A stretch of 28,200 nucleotides of DNA from an uncultured Christensenella sp. (GCA_910579295.1 CAJTTC010000021.1:1-28200); one strand, 5' to 3'. Positions 6,731 through 13,796 are shown, counted from the stretch's first letter. Numbers and translations are program-made. Notes: generated by a model not told the origin, from the letters alone.

Positions 6731-6913
6731 TTAAATATAATTTTTAATTTGTTTTTTTTTACTTGTGTGTTTTATTGAGTACGGAAGCACCCCACGAGAG
6801 TGCGAGGCGCGGCTGCAATCCGCATCGCCATCGTAGCTCACAAAAGCAAAACAAGCCGACGACACCACGTCACGGAGCCAGATTGTTGTAAAGCTAGCTA
6901 GTTAATTTTACAT
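6731..6913 (-). pseudogene. Remnant of a second DUF6273 gene keeping only the variable cassette
   Basis: AAGGAGG and an ATG at 6913 are followed at once by TAA and a second TAA. The same frame then reads through TIWLRDVVSSACFAF, SYDGDADCSRASHS and RGVLP to a stop at 6731. The WLRDVVSS...FA.V...G.A...AS...GV pattern is the C-terminal cassette of DUF6273 proteins, without the roughly 130 residues that should precede it. This looks like a deletion that joined a leader to the 3' end of a target gene. It is not A-rich at its variable codons, so it is not a template repeat. Confidence 0.6.
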
Positions 6914-6955
6914 ACGATTTTTACCTCCTTTCAAAATATAAAAGAAGAGTCATTG

Positions 6956-7093
6956 TTAAGACTCCTCTTTTTCTTTACGGTTGTTTCTAAACGCTTCTGC
7001 AATTTTTTCTCCGCATGTAACAACGCCAGCTCCAAATAATGAACCGAGCGTAAGCGCATACAAGCAATTCCAAAATAATTCTAAATAACGCAT
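6956..7093 (-). CDS. 45-residue membrane protein
   Basis: A short ORF with GGAGGG 7 bases before its ATG. The product has a hydrophobic, Gly-containing helix at about residues 5-27 and a basic and acidic tail (RNNRKEKEES). The final codons and the TAA form the 5' half of a hairpin (GAGTC/GACTC), the same boundary module as at 2941-2985. It resembles small phage membrane proteins. The function is unknown. Confidence 0.6.
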   Translation of the reverse strand: MRYLELFWNCLYALTLGSLFGAGVVTCGEKIAEAFRNNRKEKEES

Positions 7094-7148
7094 ATAACTA
7101 CCCTCCTCATAAAAAAGCGTGTTTTATTTGCGAATTAGAAATAAGAGT

Positions 7149-7352
7149 CTATGTTTGAGACTCTTTAATTCTTTTTGCGTAACCTACGGTACATCCAGAA
7201 ATATCAGTTACTTTTATTTCTGCATTAGCAATTCCTAACCCGACTAAACGATTGTATTCTTGTACGTGATAAGTGTATCCGGTACTCATATCGTAATAAT
7301 CAGCATCAAATTCTTTTGCGTACTCGTAAATATCAGTTACTGGTATTGACAT
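7149..7352 (-). CDS. Small hypothetical phage protein
   Basis: A 67-residue soluble protein with the pattern FDADYYDMSTGYTYHVQEY near residues 15-33, followed by GIANAEIKVTD and GYAKRIK. Proteins with this pattern are frequent in gut clostridial phages, but I know of no function. AGGAGG lies 7 bases before the ATG. The stop codon TAG is in the loop of a 7-bp hairpin (AGAGTCT/AGACTCT), part of the recurring gene-boundary structure. Confidence 0.7.
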   Translation of the reverse strand: MSIPVTDIYEYAKEFDADYYDMSTGYTYHVQEYNRLVGLGIANAEIKVTDISGCTVGYAKRIKESQT

Positions 7353-7404
7353 CTTAATTACCTCCTATATTACTCCATAAAGAATAATGTTCTATACGCG
7401 AATT

Positions 7405-7824
7405 TCATTTGCGTCTTTTGCTTAGGATCCAAAAGAAACGTCGGTACAAATCATAATATGTATCTTTACAACAAGGTATATTTGTTTGTGCTCTAAGGCA
7501 TTCATAAGAAAGACCTTCTGTAATTGCTTTTAAAATATATTTCCACAAATCTTCATCTGTTTCTTTTGCTGTATCTTCTACTATTGAAATCCTTTCAGAA
7601 TAATATTCTCTTGCAATTACCGTGTCTTCAACGGGTCTTTGTATTTTATTTGTTCTACCCAAACTAACTGCATCACAAGCAAATCTAACCATACTATCTA
7701 AACTAGCATGCGCTTTTTTCCACATTGGATATTGTAAGCAAAAATGCTTTAATTCATAATACCTATGCTTGTCTATCCAATACCTATTTTTCTTAGAAAT
7801 CTCAGGTCTTATTGTTGTACCCAT
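7405..7824 (-). CDS. Phage transcription-activator-like protein
   Basis: I place the start at 7824 (ATG preceded by AGGGGG); the open frame begins at 7863. The 139-residue product has a conserved N terminus (GTTIRPEISKKNRYWIDKHR) and ends in IPCCKDTYYDLYRRFFWILS plus basic residues. That C-terminal pattern recalls the region-4-like helix-turn-helix end of ArpU/RinA-type phage activators, but this link is an inference. It overlaps the upstream excisionase-like gene by 16 bases, so the two are co-translated from the early promoter. Confidence 0.6.
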   Translation of the reverse strand: MGTTIRPEISKKNRYWIDKHRYYELKHFCLQYPMWKKAHASLDSMVRFACDAVSLGRTNKIQRPVEDTVIAREYYSERISIVEDTAKETDEDLWKYILKAITEGLSYECLRAQTNIPCCKDTYYDLYRRFFWILSKRRK

Positions 7825-8072
7825 TTTCTTTCCCCCTTCCAAATATATCCTGTTTGCTCCCACAATAATTTCGGGGAAATATAGAAATTAATTCTTCCGT
7901 ATTTGGAATCCATTTCTTCAATCCTAGTAACCACGTGGCCTTTTCTGGTAGCTTTACCTATTGGTAACCATCCAGCGATGATTCCAGCACGTATCCACGA
8001 TGCGTCTTTTCCATAAACTTTCGCAGCTATGATAACCGGAACCGAACCTTCTGAAAAACCTAAGTCTTCCAT
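7809..8072 (-). CDS. Excisionase-like small DNA-binding protein
   Basis: An 87-residue protein with a winged-helix-like pattern: an N-terminal helix-turn-helix (residues about 9-37, SVPVIIAAKVYGKDASWIRAG and then GWLPIG), and a strand pair ending in RINFYISPKLLWEQTGY. Proteins of this type sit next to integrases in clostridial prophages and are annotated as excisionases or transcriptional regulators. AGGAGG is 7 bases before the ATG. It is divergent from the integrase, with a shared control region of 289 bp between them, as expected for a recombination directionality factor. Confidence 0.7.
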   Translation of the reverse strand: MEDLGFSEGSVPVIIAAKVYGKDASWIRAGIIAGWLPIGKATRKGHVVTRIEEMDSKYGRINFYISPKLLWEQTGYIWKGERKWVQQ

Positions 8073-8096
8073 AAAACAACCTCCTATTCGTTTTTA

Positions 8097-8108
8097 TCAA
8101 AATATCAT
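8097..8108 (-). other. Three-codon mini-ORF before the excisionase-like gene
   Basis: A good SD (GGAGGTGA, 8118-8125) is followed 9 bases later by ATG ATA TTT TGA. It lies in the leader of the gene starting at 8072 and might tune its translation. A chance SD is equally possible. Confidence 0.3.
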
Positions 8109-8145
8109 AACTTTTCGTCACCTCCGTACTGAAGATTAGCGGTTT

Positions 8146-8183
8146 TTAACCTAGATTAGAAATAACTGTTATTAAAGTGTAAA
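8146..8183 (-). promoter_or_regulatory. Leftward early promoter with an overlapping operator
   Basis: On the minus strand, TTTACA (8178-8183) and TCTAAT (8155-8160) have a 17-base spacer and point to the excisionase-like gene. The -10 box lies within TTAACCTAGATTAG (8146-8159), an imperfect copy of the perfect palindrome at 8253-8270, so a repressor bound there would block this promoter. Confidence 0.55.
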
Positions 8184-8252
8184 ATATAGCGAAAAAATAA
8201 AAGGGAATGTATTTGATAATACATAAAAACATCCTACTACCAATTGCTATTT

Positions 8253-8270
8253 TTTTAATCTAGATTAAAA
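8253..8270. promoter_or_regulatory. 18-bp perfect palindrome, probable operator
   Basis: TTTTAATCTAGATTAAAA is a perfect palindrome 26 bases upstream of the integrase -35 box. A related site lies 109 bp away at 8146-8159. Two copies around divergent promoters suggest control of lysogeny or excision by one dimeric regulator, possibly with looping. Confidence 0.6.
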
Positions 8271-8296
8271 ATTACAAAAATATTTTGGTGTAGGAA

Positions 8297-8325
8297 TTGA
8301 CATTTCCTATATCATTATATATAAT
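8297..8325 (+). promoter_or_regulatory. Consensus promoter of the integrase gene
   Basis: TTGACA (8297-8302), a 17-base spacer and TATAAT (8320-8325): a full consensus for the main sigma factor. The SD AAGGAGGTGAT before the integrase is also complementary to the 16S rRNA tail over its whole length. Confidence 0.8.
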
Positions 8326-8361
8326 AACGGAAAAGAAGTCTATAAAGGAGGTGATAAAATA

Positions 8362-9591
8362 ATGCTCATAACATGTTCGGAATGCGGACTACAAGTCAGC
8401 GATAAAGCATTCATATGCCCGCATTGCGGGTATCCAATGAAACCAGAAATTATTTCGAAGACAAACCGTATCTCTACAAATAAACGGAAACGTCTTCCCA
8501 ATGGATTCGGTCAAATTAGCGAAATTAAAAAGCGTAATTTGAGAAAGCCATTTAGAGCCATGGTTACTGTCGGAAAGACTGATACTGGTAGACCAATATC
8601 AAAACCGTTACAACCTATATCGTATTTTGCGACTTACAATGAAGCGTACTCCGCGCTCGTAGAATATAACAAGAACCCCTACGATTTAAGCAGGACTATT
8701 ACCGTACGTGAACTATATGAAAAATGGATGGAAGAATATCTTCCAACGATTAGCGAGTCTGCCGCTTATGCTGTTAAACGCGCTTGGAAATACTGCTCAA
8801 ATGTTTACGATATGCGAGCTGTAGATATTAGAGTAAGACACGTAAAAGGTTGTATGGAATACGGACACTTGCCTGATTCCGATGCATTCCCCAGCGCAAG
8901 AACAAAGAACGATATTAAAACTTTATTTAATCAAATGTTTGATTACGCGCTTGAATATGAATTAGTAGAAAAGAATTATGCAAGATCGTTTACTTTATCC
9001 GATGAATTGATAGAAGAAATAACAACGACTAAAAATAGTCATATTCCCTTTACTGCTGAAGAAATGGAATTGCTTTGGAAAAATGTTAACGAGATTAAAG
9101 ACATTGATATGATACTTATTCAGTCTTATTCGGGATGGCGTCCTCAAGAATTAAGCTTAATTAAGCTTTCAGAAATTGATTTTGAACAATGGATTTTTGT
9201 TGGCGGAATGAAAACAGCTGCTGGAAAGAATAGAAAAGTTCCCATTCATACAAAAATTCGTGAGCTAATTAAACGGCGTTGTGAAGAAGCTCGAATGCTA
9301 AATAGCGAATATCTTTTCAATACAGTACTTAAAAAGAGCGGAAAAATTCGACATTACACTTATGCCTTATATCAGAAACGATTTGCTGAAATTAAGCAGA
9401 TTTTAAATCTTGATACCAATCATCGTCCTCATGACGGAAGAAAACATTTTGTTACGATGGCAAAAAAATATCACGTAGATGAATACGCGATAAAGTACAT
9501 CGTGGGTCACAAGATAACAGACATAACTGAAAAGACCTACACCAAAAGAGAATTAAGTTGGCTCCAAGAAGAAATTGAAAAAATACAATAA
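8362..9591 (+). CDS. int: Tyrosine integrase with an N-terminal zinc ribbon
   Basis: A site-specific recombinase that would insert and excise the element. The 409-residue protein begins with a zinc ribbon (C5-x2-C8 and C19-x2-C22), which is an extra domain compared with plain phage integrases. It continues with an arm/core-binding region (about residues 60-215) and the catalytic domain. All catalytic residues are visible: R260 (GWRPQE), K284, H357-x2-R360 (HDGR), H383 (VGHK) and Y393 (KTYTKR). The start has a full-length SD. It is transcribed divergently from the excisionase-like gene and lies at the right end of the AT-rich element, so the attachment site is probably within the next few hundred bases; no tRNA target was seen there. 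Confidence 0.95.
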   Translation: MLITCSECGLQVSDKAFICPHCGYPMKPEIISKTNRISTNKRKRLPNGFGQISEIKKRNLRKPFRAMVTVGKTDTGRPISKPLQPISYFATYNEAYSALVEYNKNPYDLSRTITVRELYEKWMEEYLPTISESAAYAVKRAWKYCSNVYDMRAVDIRVRHVKGCMEYGHLPDSDAFPSARTKNDIKTLFNQMFDYALEYELVEKNYARSFTLSDELIEEITTTKNSHIPFTAEEMELLWKNVNEIKDIDMILIQSYSGWRPQELSLIKLSEIDFEQWIFVGGMKTAAGKNRKVPIHTKIRELIKRRCEEARMLNSEYLFNTVLKKSGKIRHYTYALYQKRFAEIKQILNLDTNHRPHDGRKHFVTMAKKYHVDEYAIKYIVGHKITDITEKTYTKRELSWLQEEIEKIQ

Positions 9592-9763
9592 AAAAGAGCG
9601 GCTACGGCAGTATAGGAATAATGCAGAAATATACTACTTTCTACCCCGATTAACTACCAGTAACCGCTACTAATTATTATTAAATTTTCGAAAAAAGCCT
9701 AATATGTAGCCTATTTCTATGTAATAATAGAGTGATAAACAGTAATTTAGCGGAGATAATAAA

Positions 9764-10072
9764 ATGACAAACAACAATAATCAACCCAAGAACAGTAATG
9801 ATTTGATTGAATGGAAAAAGAAATGGAAAAAGACAGAGAGAATTACTTTGGCTATTGATTTAGTACTATTGCTTGTTTTTATAGTGCTATCAATCGTAAA
9901 ACAACTCACAGATTTTAATTCAATAGCATTTTTTGTTTTGGCTGTTATATTTTGTGTTATTATGCTTGCAGATTTAGTTATGCTGTTTATTAGTTGGTAT
10001 AAACTTTATCGCATAAATAGTCTGATTGCAGAACAGGGAAATGAAATCACTGATAGTAACGATGATATTTAA
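9764..10072 (+). CDS. Two-pass membrane protein
   Basis: A 102-residue protein with a polar, Asn-rich N terminus, a basic stretch (KKKWKKTER) and two hydrophobic helices at about residues 29-46 and 53-76, then an acidic C-terminal tail. GGAG lies 8 bases before the ATG. The downstream sequence contains the TAAATTTCAATTT 13-mer (10103-10115) that also marks the ends of three accessory genes near the right edge. The function is unknown. It may be the first gene outside the integrated element or a passenger of its right end. Confidence 0.65.
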   Translation: MTNNNNQPKNSNDLIEWKKKWKKTERITLAIDLVLLLVFIVLSIVKQLTDFNSIAFFVLAVIFCVIMLADLVMLFISWYKLYRINSLIAEQGNEITDSNDDI

Positions 10073-10109
10073 CCGAAGGCATTTTTATATATGAAAGTGC
10101 TATAAATTT

Positions 10110-10249
10110 CAATTTGACGTGCAGTGAAGCCAGCTAAGCCACTCGGCAATAAAGATACACGGCTGCGGCGACACGCCGCCAATTTGACGTGCGGCGAAGT
10201 TAGTCAAGCCACTCGGCAATAAAGATACGCGGCTGCGGCGACACGCCGC
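10110..10249. repeat. Two tandem 70-bp palindromic repeat units
   Basis: Units at 10110-10179 and 10180-10249, each starting CAATTTGACGTGC, with a central GCCACTCGGCAATAAAGATAC, and ending in the hairpin GCGGCG-ACA-CGCCGC. The same unit occurs inverted at 26344-26413 and 26414-26483. The 340 bp from 10073 to 10412 otherwise hold only the hairpin at 10307 and no gene. Confidence 0.85.
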
Positions 10250-10306
10250 GTTTTCATTAAAAGAAAGAAATAGCGGTAAATTCGGAAAAATTAATACTGT
10301 GTAGAT

Positions 10307-10339
10307 AAAAGCTCTCGAACAATTTGTTCGAGAGCTTTT
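10307..10339. terminator. 33-base perfect palindrome, terminator
   Basis: A stem of 16 bp with core GCTCTCGAACAA paired to TTGTTCGAGAGC, bounded by AAAA and TTTT, so it can end transcripts from either side. A near-identical hairpin ends the gene at the right edge of the window (27819-27852). Confidence 0.8.
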
Positions 10340-10364
10340 GCGGTCGCATAAAAATGCAACTTTG

Positions 10365-10384
10365 TTTAATTCCCTATGGGAAGT
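10365..10384. repeat. 20-bp repeat, inverted copy at 27761-27780
   Basis: TTTAATTCCCTATGGGAAGT, itself a near-palindrome (TTCCC/GGGAA), matches the reverse complement of 27761-27780 exactly. In both places the GCTCTCGAAC hairpin lies about 25-40 bases away on the same relative side. Confidence 0.75.
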
Positions 10385-10412
10385 GCAGTCGCCTCCCATA
10401 TTTTTTTAAATT

Positions 10413-10904
10413 TTAAAACAAGTCGTCGTCATCATCGTCGTCATCATCGTCATCGTCGTCTTCAAGGTCGTCGAGCGAATCAATATCCTCGTCAAAGAAA
10501 TCGTCCTCTTCTTCGGCATATTCCTCCTCTTCTTCCTCCTCCTCGACTTCGGCAAGCTCCTCGGCAAGTTCGTCCTCGTTAAGCGACAAATCCTCGGTAT
10601 CGTCACTCAGATAGCTCTTCCACTCCTCGTCCTGATCCTCGTCCTCGGTGATATCGTCTTCATACTCGGACTTCTTTTTGCACGCGTCGCACATTGTTTC
10701 ACCGTAACGCATACTGTTAACGCCGCAGACAGGGCAAAGCTCCGAAGCTTCGTTTTCAAGCTCCTCCTCCAACTCCTCATCATCGAGGTCGGCAAACTCC
10801 AATCTGTTGCCCTTCATTTCAGCTATGCACACGTCGCAATACTCCTGCTTGTCGGCGTCAATATAATTGAGTTCGCACCTTGGACATTTTACATATTTTA
10901 TCAT
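10413..10904 (-). CDS. Acidic zinc-ribbon protein
   Basis: A 163-residue protein with two zinc ribbons, C7-x2-C10 with C23-x2-C26, and C57-x2-C60 with C72-x2-C75. They are followed by a tail of about 85 residues made almost only of Asp and Glu, ending in a run of 13 Asp and LF. The N-terminal MIKYVKCPRCELNYI pattern seems characteristic of a clostridial family without assigned function. The acidic tail could mimic nucleic acid or contact RNA polymerase or ribosomes; this is inference. It has its own promoter. Confidence 0.75.
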   Translation of the reverse strand: MIKYVKCPRCELNYIDADKQEYCDVCIAEMKGNRLEFADLDDEELEEELENEASELCPVCGVNSMRYGETMCDACKKKSEYEDDITEDEDQDEEWKSYLSDDTEDLSLNEDELAEELAEVEEEEEEEEYAEEEDDFFDEDIDSLDDLEDDDDDDDDDDDDDLF

Positions 10905-10958
10905 AGTAAATCCCCCTTTGTGAACGGCAAGCCTTTTCCGTTCTTACTTTGCTGTAAC

Positions 10959-10987
10959 ATTATATTAGTATTTAAAAAGTTTGTAAA
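10959..10987 (-). promoter_or_regulatory. Promoter of the acidic zinc-ribbon gene
   Basis: On the minus strand, TTTACA (10982-10987), a 17-base spacer and TATAAT (10959-10964), about 55 bases before the ATG at 10904. Confidence 0.7.
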
Positions 10988-11043
10988 CTGTTTTAATAAA
11001 TTATTTTAGCGTTTTTTATAAAAATATTTACCGAAAATTAAAA

Positions 11044-11082
11044 AAAGCGGGCGATGCACCGTATTTCGTGCCCGTCCGCTTT
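11044..11082 (-). terminator. Terminator of the surface-protein gene
   Basis: A GC-rich hairpin whose outer stem is AAAGCGG/CCGCTTT, with an inner GCAC/GTGC stem, followed on the minus strand by a run of T. It lies directly after the stop of the gene at 11099-13345. Confidence 0.8.
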
Positions 11083-11098
11083 AATTATATTTTAAATT

Positions 11099-13345
11099 TT
11101 ACTCTTCCGAACCGTCGCCGTAAACGTCAACGTTCTTGTCGTCGGTTATATCAACGTGGATATTGTTGCCCGCTCCGAGCTCTGCTCTGCGCTTCTTGCG
11201 CATTACAAGCACCGTAACAAGGATAGTAACGCCGCCGATAACTCCCATTCCGAGGAATACCATACCGATAATAAAGCCCGCCTGCGCGCCCGCGGACATT
11301 TTCGTCCACCACGTGCTGTCGTCAACGGGATAGCTCTTCATAAATTCGTCCCTGAAATGCTTTACAAGCCCCTCGCTGTCCGCCTCGGTCATTTTGCCTA
11401 CAAGCGTGTAGTAGTAATCGTGCGAGTTGGCGTAAACCGTTCTGCCGTTAATCGTCTTGCGGTCGGTTTTATAGTCGACCCAATCGCCCTCCGCCTGAGC
11501 AAAATCCTTATAAATGCCGACGGAAGCTTCGGAATAAGCATATTCCTTATCCCTGTCCTCCACGTCAATATACGCCTGAATGAGGTCGTCTATATAGCTG
11601 ACGTCGGAGGTATACGAAAGATATTTAAGCGCCTTGGACAGTCCGTCGTAAGCCTTTGTCCCGTCCGCATTTTCCTCGTCGTCATAGTCCTCTATCTTGT
11701 CCGTCAACGCCTCGTACTTCTTGTTGAGCGCGTCGATTTCAGCGTTGGTCATAATGCCGCCGTCAGCCCCTTCGAGGTCGCACACCATAATGTAGTTATA
11801 CGCGCTCATACCCTCGGTTTCGCTTGCGAAGAACAGCTTGTTGCCGACGAATTCGGGCTTGTACCAGGCGCTTGTAGCGTCAAGGTCGAGCACCTTTATA
11901 CTTCTGAAAGTCAAGTCTGGCTCGATTGAAGACGACAGCTTGCGATAGTCCTCTTCCGTGCCGTCGATTGCGATACGGTTAATCGTGTAGCCGTTTCCGC
12001 CCGTAGCCGAATAATAAAGATTGGTATGTCCGTTTTCGTTATATGCTATTTTGAGTATGGTTGCAGAGCCGTCCGTCGCCATTGTGAGCGCTTCCTCAAC
12101 CTTTCCGTCCTTTACAAGGCTCTTTGTTATGCCGCTCGAACCCGCGTTTATCGCGTACAGCTCGCCGCCCATTTCAACAAATTCGTACTCGGTAGTATCC
12201 GCGCCGCGAATTAAGGGCGATTGCGTCTTATTGGCTTCAACCGCGTCCCACGAGGAATCCGTCTTGCCGTCGCCGTCACTGTCGACAGCTTTTACGTCAA
12301 GAGCGTACAGGCTCGTCAGACTGCTGTTGCCCTTGCTCTTCCTCGTATAGTAAAGCGTACCGTCCCTGTACCACTTAATCTCATAGGTGTAGTCGTCGTT
12401 GATGAGCTCGTAAGTCTTTTGCGAATAGTGAGCGTAATTAAACTGAGAAACTCTCTGCGATTCGTAGTTTGTCTTGCCTATGCCGTCGAATACGTACTCG
12501 CCGTAATTCAAATAAACGGGATTTTTCGACGCGTCGTAGTCCTCAACGTCGTCAAAGTTATATTCACGGGGGGATTGAGTAGCGTCCGCTCTTACGAAAT
12601 AGAGCTGATTATAGCCCATATTCGTGGTACTGCCCATAAACTGCGGAACAGCCATAGTGTAATAAATATAGGGATTTTCAACGTCCACGGTATCTAAAGC
12701 GTAGCTTGCTACGTTGTAGGCGAGAAGTGTGTTTTCCCCTGTGTCGCAGTTCACAGAATGGATATTTGTAACCGACGTACCGTAAAGCTTTTCGCTGAGC
12801 GCGTAGATAATGTAAACGGTGTCGCCGACGGGCACAAAGCGGTAATCGACAGCGTTATTCGAACACTGCCAGATATAGTCAGCGGACAGGTCGCTTCCGT
12901 CGAGCTTCGTGCGCTTGAAATCGAGGTTGGAATTGAGCACCTCGCCGTCGGAATTTTTCTCGGTCGTGGGCGACGTGTAGTAAAGATATCCGTTATAGAT
13001 ATAAAGCCCCGCGTTGTAGCTGCCCGAATAGATAACCGAGGGAACGACGGTTTGCGTATTTGCGTAGTTGCCGCTGTTTACGTCGAGCGTCTTAATCCTC
13101 TGTACAGAGCCCTTAACAACCGAGCCTAACTGATTGTTGTCGGTATTAGCCGCCTTGCCGTTTATAAAATAGACGTAATCTTCCGTCTGTGTTATAAATC
13201 CGCCGTTCGAGCCCTCTACGTATGCAGAAGTATCCTTTTCGGTAACTCCCGACCAATTAGCGCCGCATGCGGGAGCAAATGCAAGTGTAGCGGCGGAAAT
13301 TACCGCAACCGCCGCGCATATAATTTTAGTAAACCGTTTACTCAT
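11099..13345 (-). CDS. Large surface lipoprotein-like protein, propeller-type, with a C-terminal membrane anchor
   Basis: The ATG at 13345 has GGAG 5 bases upstream; the frame extends 11 codons further without support. The 748-residue protein starts with a signal peptide ending in TLAFAPACG, a possible lipobox Cys. About 500 residues of beta-rich repeats follow (YVYFING, GYLYYTSP, NLYYSATGG, KLFFASE), like DUF5050-type propeller blades. A helical region (about 535-650) comes next, then a transmembrane helix at about 689-714 and a basic/acidic cytoplasmic tail (MRKKRR...). It would be anchored at both ends if the Cys is lipidated. It is probably a secreted sensor or a cell-surface binding protein; there is no enzyme motif. 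Confidence 0.7.
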   Translation of the reverse strand: MSKRFTKIICAAVAVISAATLAFAPACGANWSGVTEKDTSAYVEGSNGGFITQTEDYVYFINGKAANTDNNQLGSVVKGSVQRIKTLDVNSGNYANTQTVVPSVIYSGSYNAGLYIYNGYLYYTSPTTEKNSDGEVLNSNLDFKRTKLDGSDLSADYIWQCSNNAVDYRFVPVGDTVYIIYALSEKLYGTSVTNIHSVNCDTGENTLLAYNVASYALDTVDVENPYIYYTMAVPQFMGSTTNMGYNQLYFVRADATQSPREYNFDDVEDYDASKNPVYLNYGEYVFDGIGKTNYESQRVSQFNYAHYSQKTYELINDDYTYEIKWYRDGTLYYTRKSKGNSSLTSLYALDVKAVDSDGDGKTDSSWDAVEANKTQSPLIRGADTTEYEFVEMGGELYAINAGSSGITKSLVKDGKVEEALTMATDGSATILKIAYNENGHTNLYYSATGGNGYTINRIAIDGTEEDYRKLSSSIEPDLTFRSIKVLDLDATSAWYKPEFVGNKLFFASETEGMSAYNYIMVCDLEGADGGIMTNAEIDALNKKYEALTDKIEDYDDEENADGTKAYDGLSKALKYLSYTSDVSYIDDLIQAYIDVEDRDKEYAYSEASVGIYKDFAQAEGDWVDYKTDRKTINGRTVYANSHDYYYTLVGKMTEADSEGLVKHFRDEFMKSYPVDDSTWWTKMSAGAQAGFIIGMVFLGMGVIGGVTILVTVLVMRKKRRAELGAGNNIHVDITDDKNVDVYGDGSEE

Positions 13346-13400
13346 AAAAACTCCGTAACGTACGTGACGATAACACACGCACTACTTCTTATACCTTGTA

Positions 13401-13429
13401 ATTATACAACAATAACGCCGTTTACGCAA
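13401..13429 (-). promoter_or_regulatory. Promoter of the surface-protein gene
   Basis: On the minus strand, TTGCGT (13424-13429), a 17-base spacer and TATAAT (13401-13406). An inverted repeat (CGCCGTTT/AAACGGCG) overlaps the -35 region and could be an operator or a terminator relic. Confidence 0.6.
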
Positions 13430-13506
13430 TAAAAACGGCGGGGTTTATTTAAAAAAATAAATTAAGGAGAACATATTTCACGGAAAATTTTGCTTTTTTT
13501 GATGTT

Positions 13507-13716
13507 TTGAAACTATTGGGAGGTCTTGCGCCGCAACAAAACCCAAAGCAGAGCGCAAAAGACGCGCAGGATTTAAACGACTATTCCGCCGCTCCGCAGA
13601 CCGCAGAACGCCCTTCCGCCACCGTCAATCCCGCCGCCGAGAGCGTACATAACGTTATGGCTGACGTTATCACACGCCACGAACAGCTTGCCGCCCGCGC
13701 CCGCCGCACAAAATAA
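13507..13716 (+). CDS. Possible small hypothetical protein
   Basis: An open frame of about 69 codons with the GC-rich codon use of the chromosome, and Ala/Pro/Gln-rich content ending in ITRHEQLAARARRTK. The frame is open upstream to the AAGGAG at 13464, but no standard start codon lies at a proper distance, and the in-frame TTG at 13507 is 38 bases from that site. Either the start is unusual or the T-run at 13494-13500 carries an indel. A perfect hairpin, now split by the insertion sequence, follows and would have been its terminator. No function can be given. Confidence 0.4.
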   Translation: MKLLGGLAPQQNPKQSAKDAQDLNDYSAAPQTAERPSATVNPAAESVHNVMADVITRHEQLAARARRTK

Positions 13717-13732
13717 TAAGTAACTACGCGAA

Positions 13733-13748
13733 GCCGCCCGCGCGTTCC
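13733..13748. repeat. Left half of a hairpin split by the IS, with target duplication
   Basis: GCCGCCCGCGC (13733-13743) is the reverse complement of 15079-15089. GTTCC (13744-13748) is the loop of the original hairpin and is duplicated at 15074-15078. Confidence 0.85.
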
Positions 13749-13796
13749 TGATATGCACCCCAAAAGTTAGACAAACATTTGGAGGTGCATATTTTT

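Noticed and set aside
6782..6865. Second cassette as the template repeat of a retroelement.
   Set aside because: Its variable codons are not A-rich on the coding strand, and it is in frame with a start-like leader. It behaves as another variable copy or a gene remnant.
10413..10500. GAT/GAC repeats at the 3' end of the acidic protein gene as a CRISPR-like or satellite repeat.
   Set aside because: They simply encode the poly-Asp tail, and there are no spacers or regular unit length.
11156..11929. Long plus-strand open frames opposite the surface protein, alaS, cysS and cysE.
   Set aside because: They are antisense shadows of GC-rich genes, without SD or promoter, and their products look like no known family.
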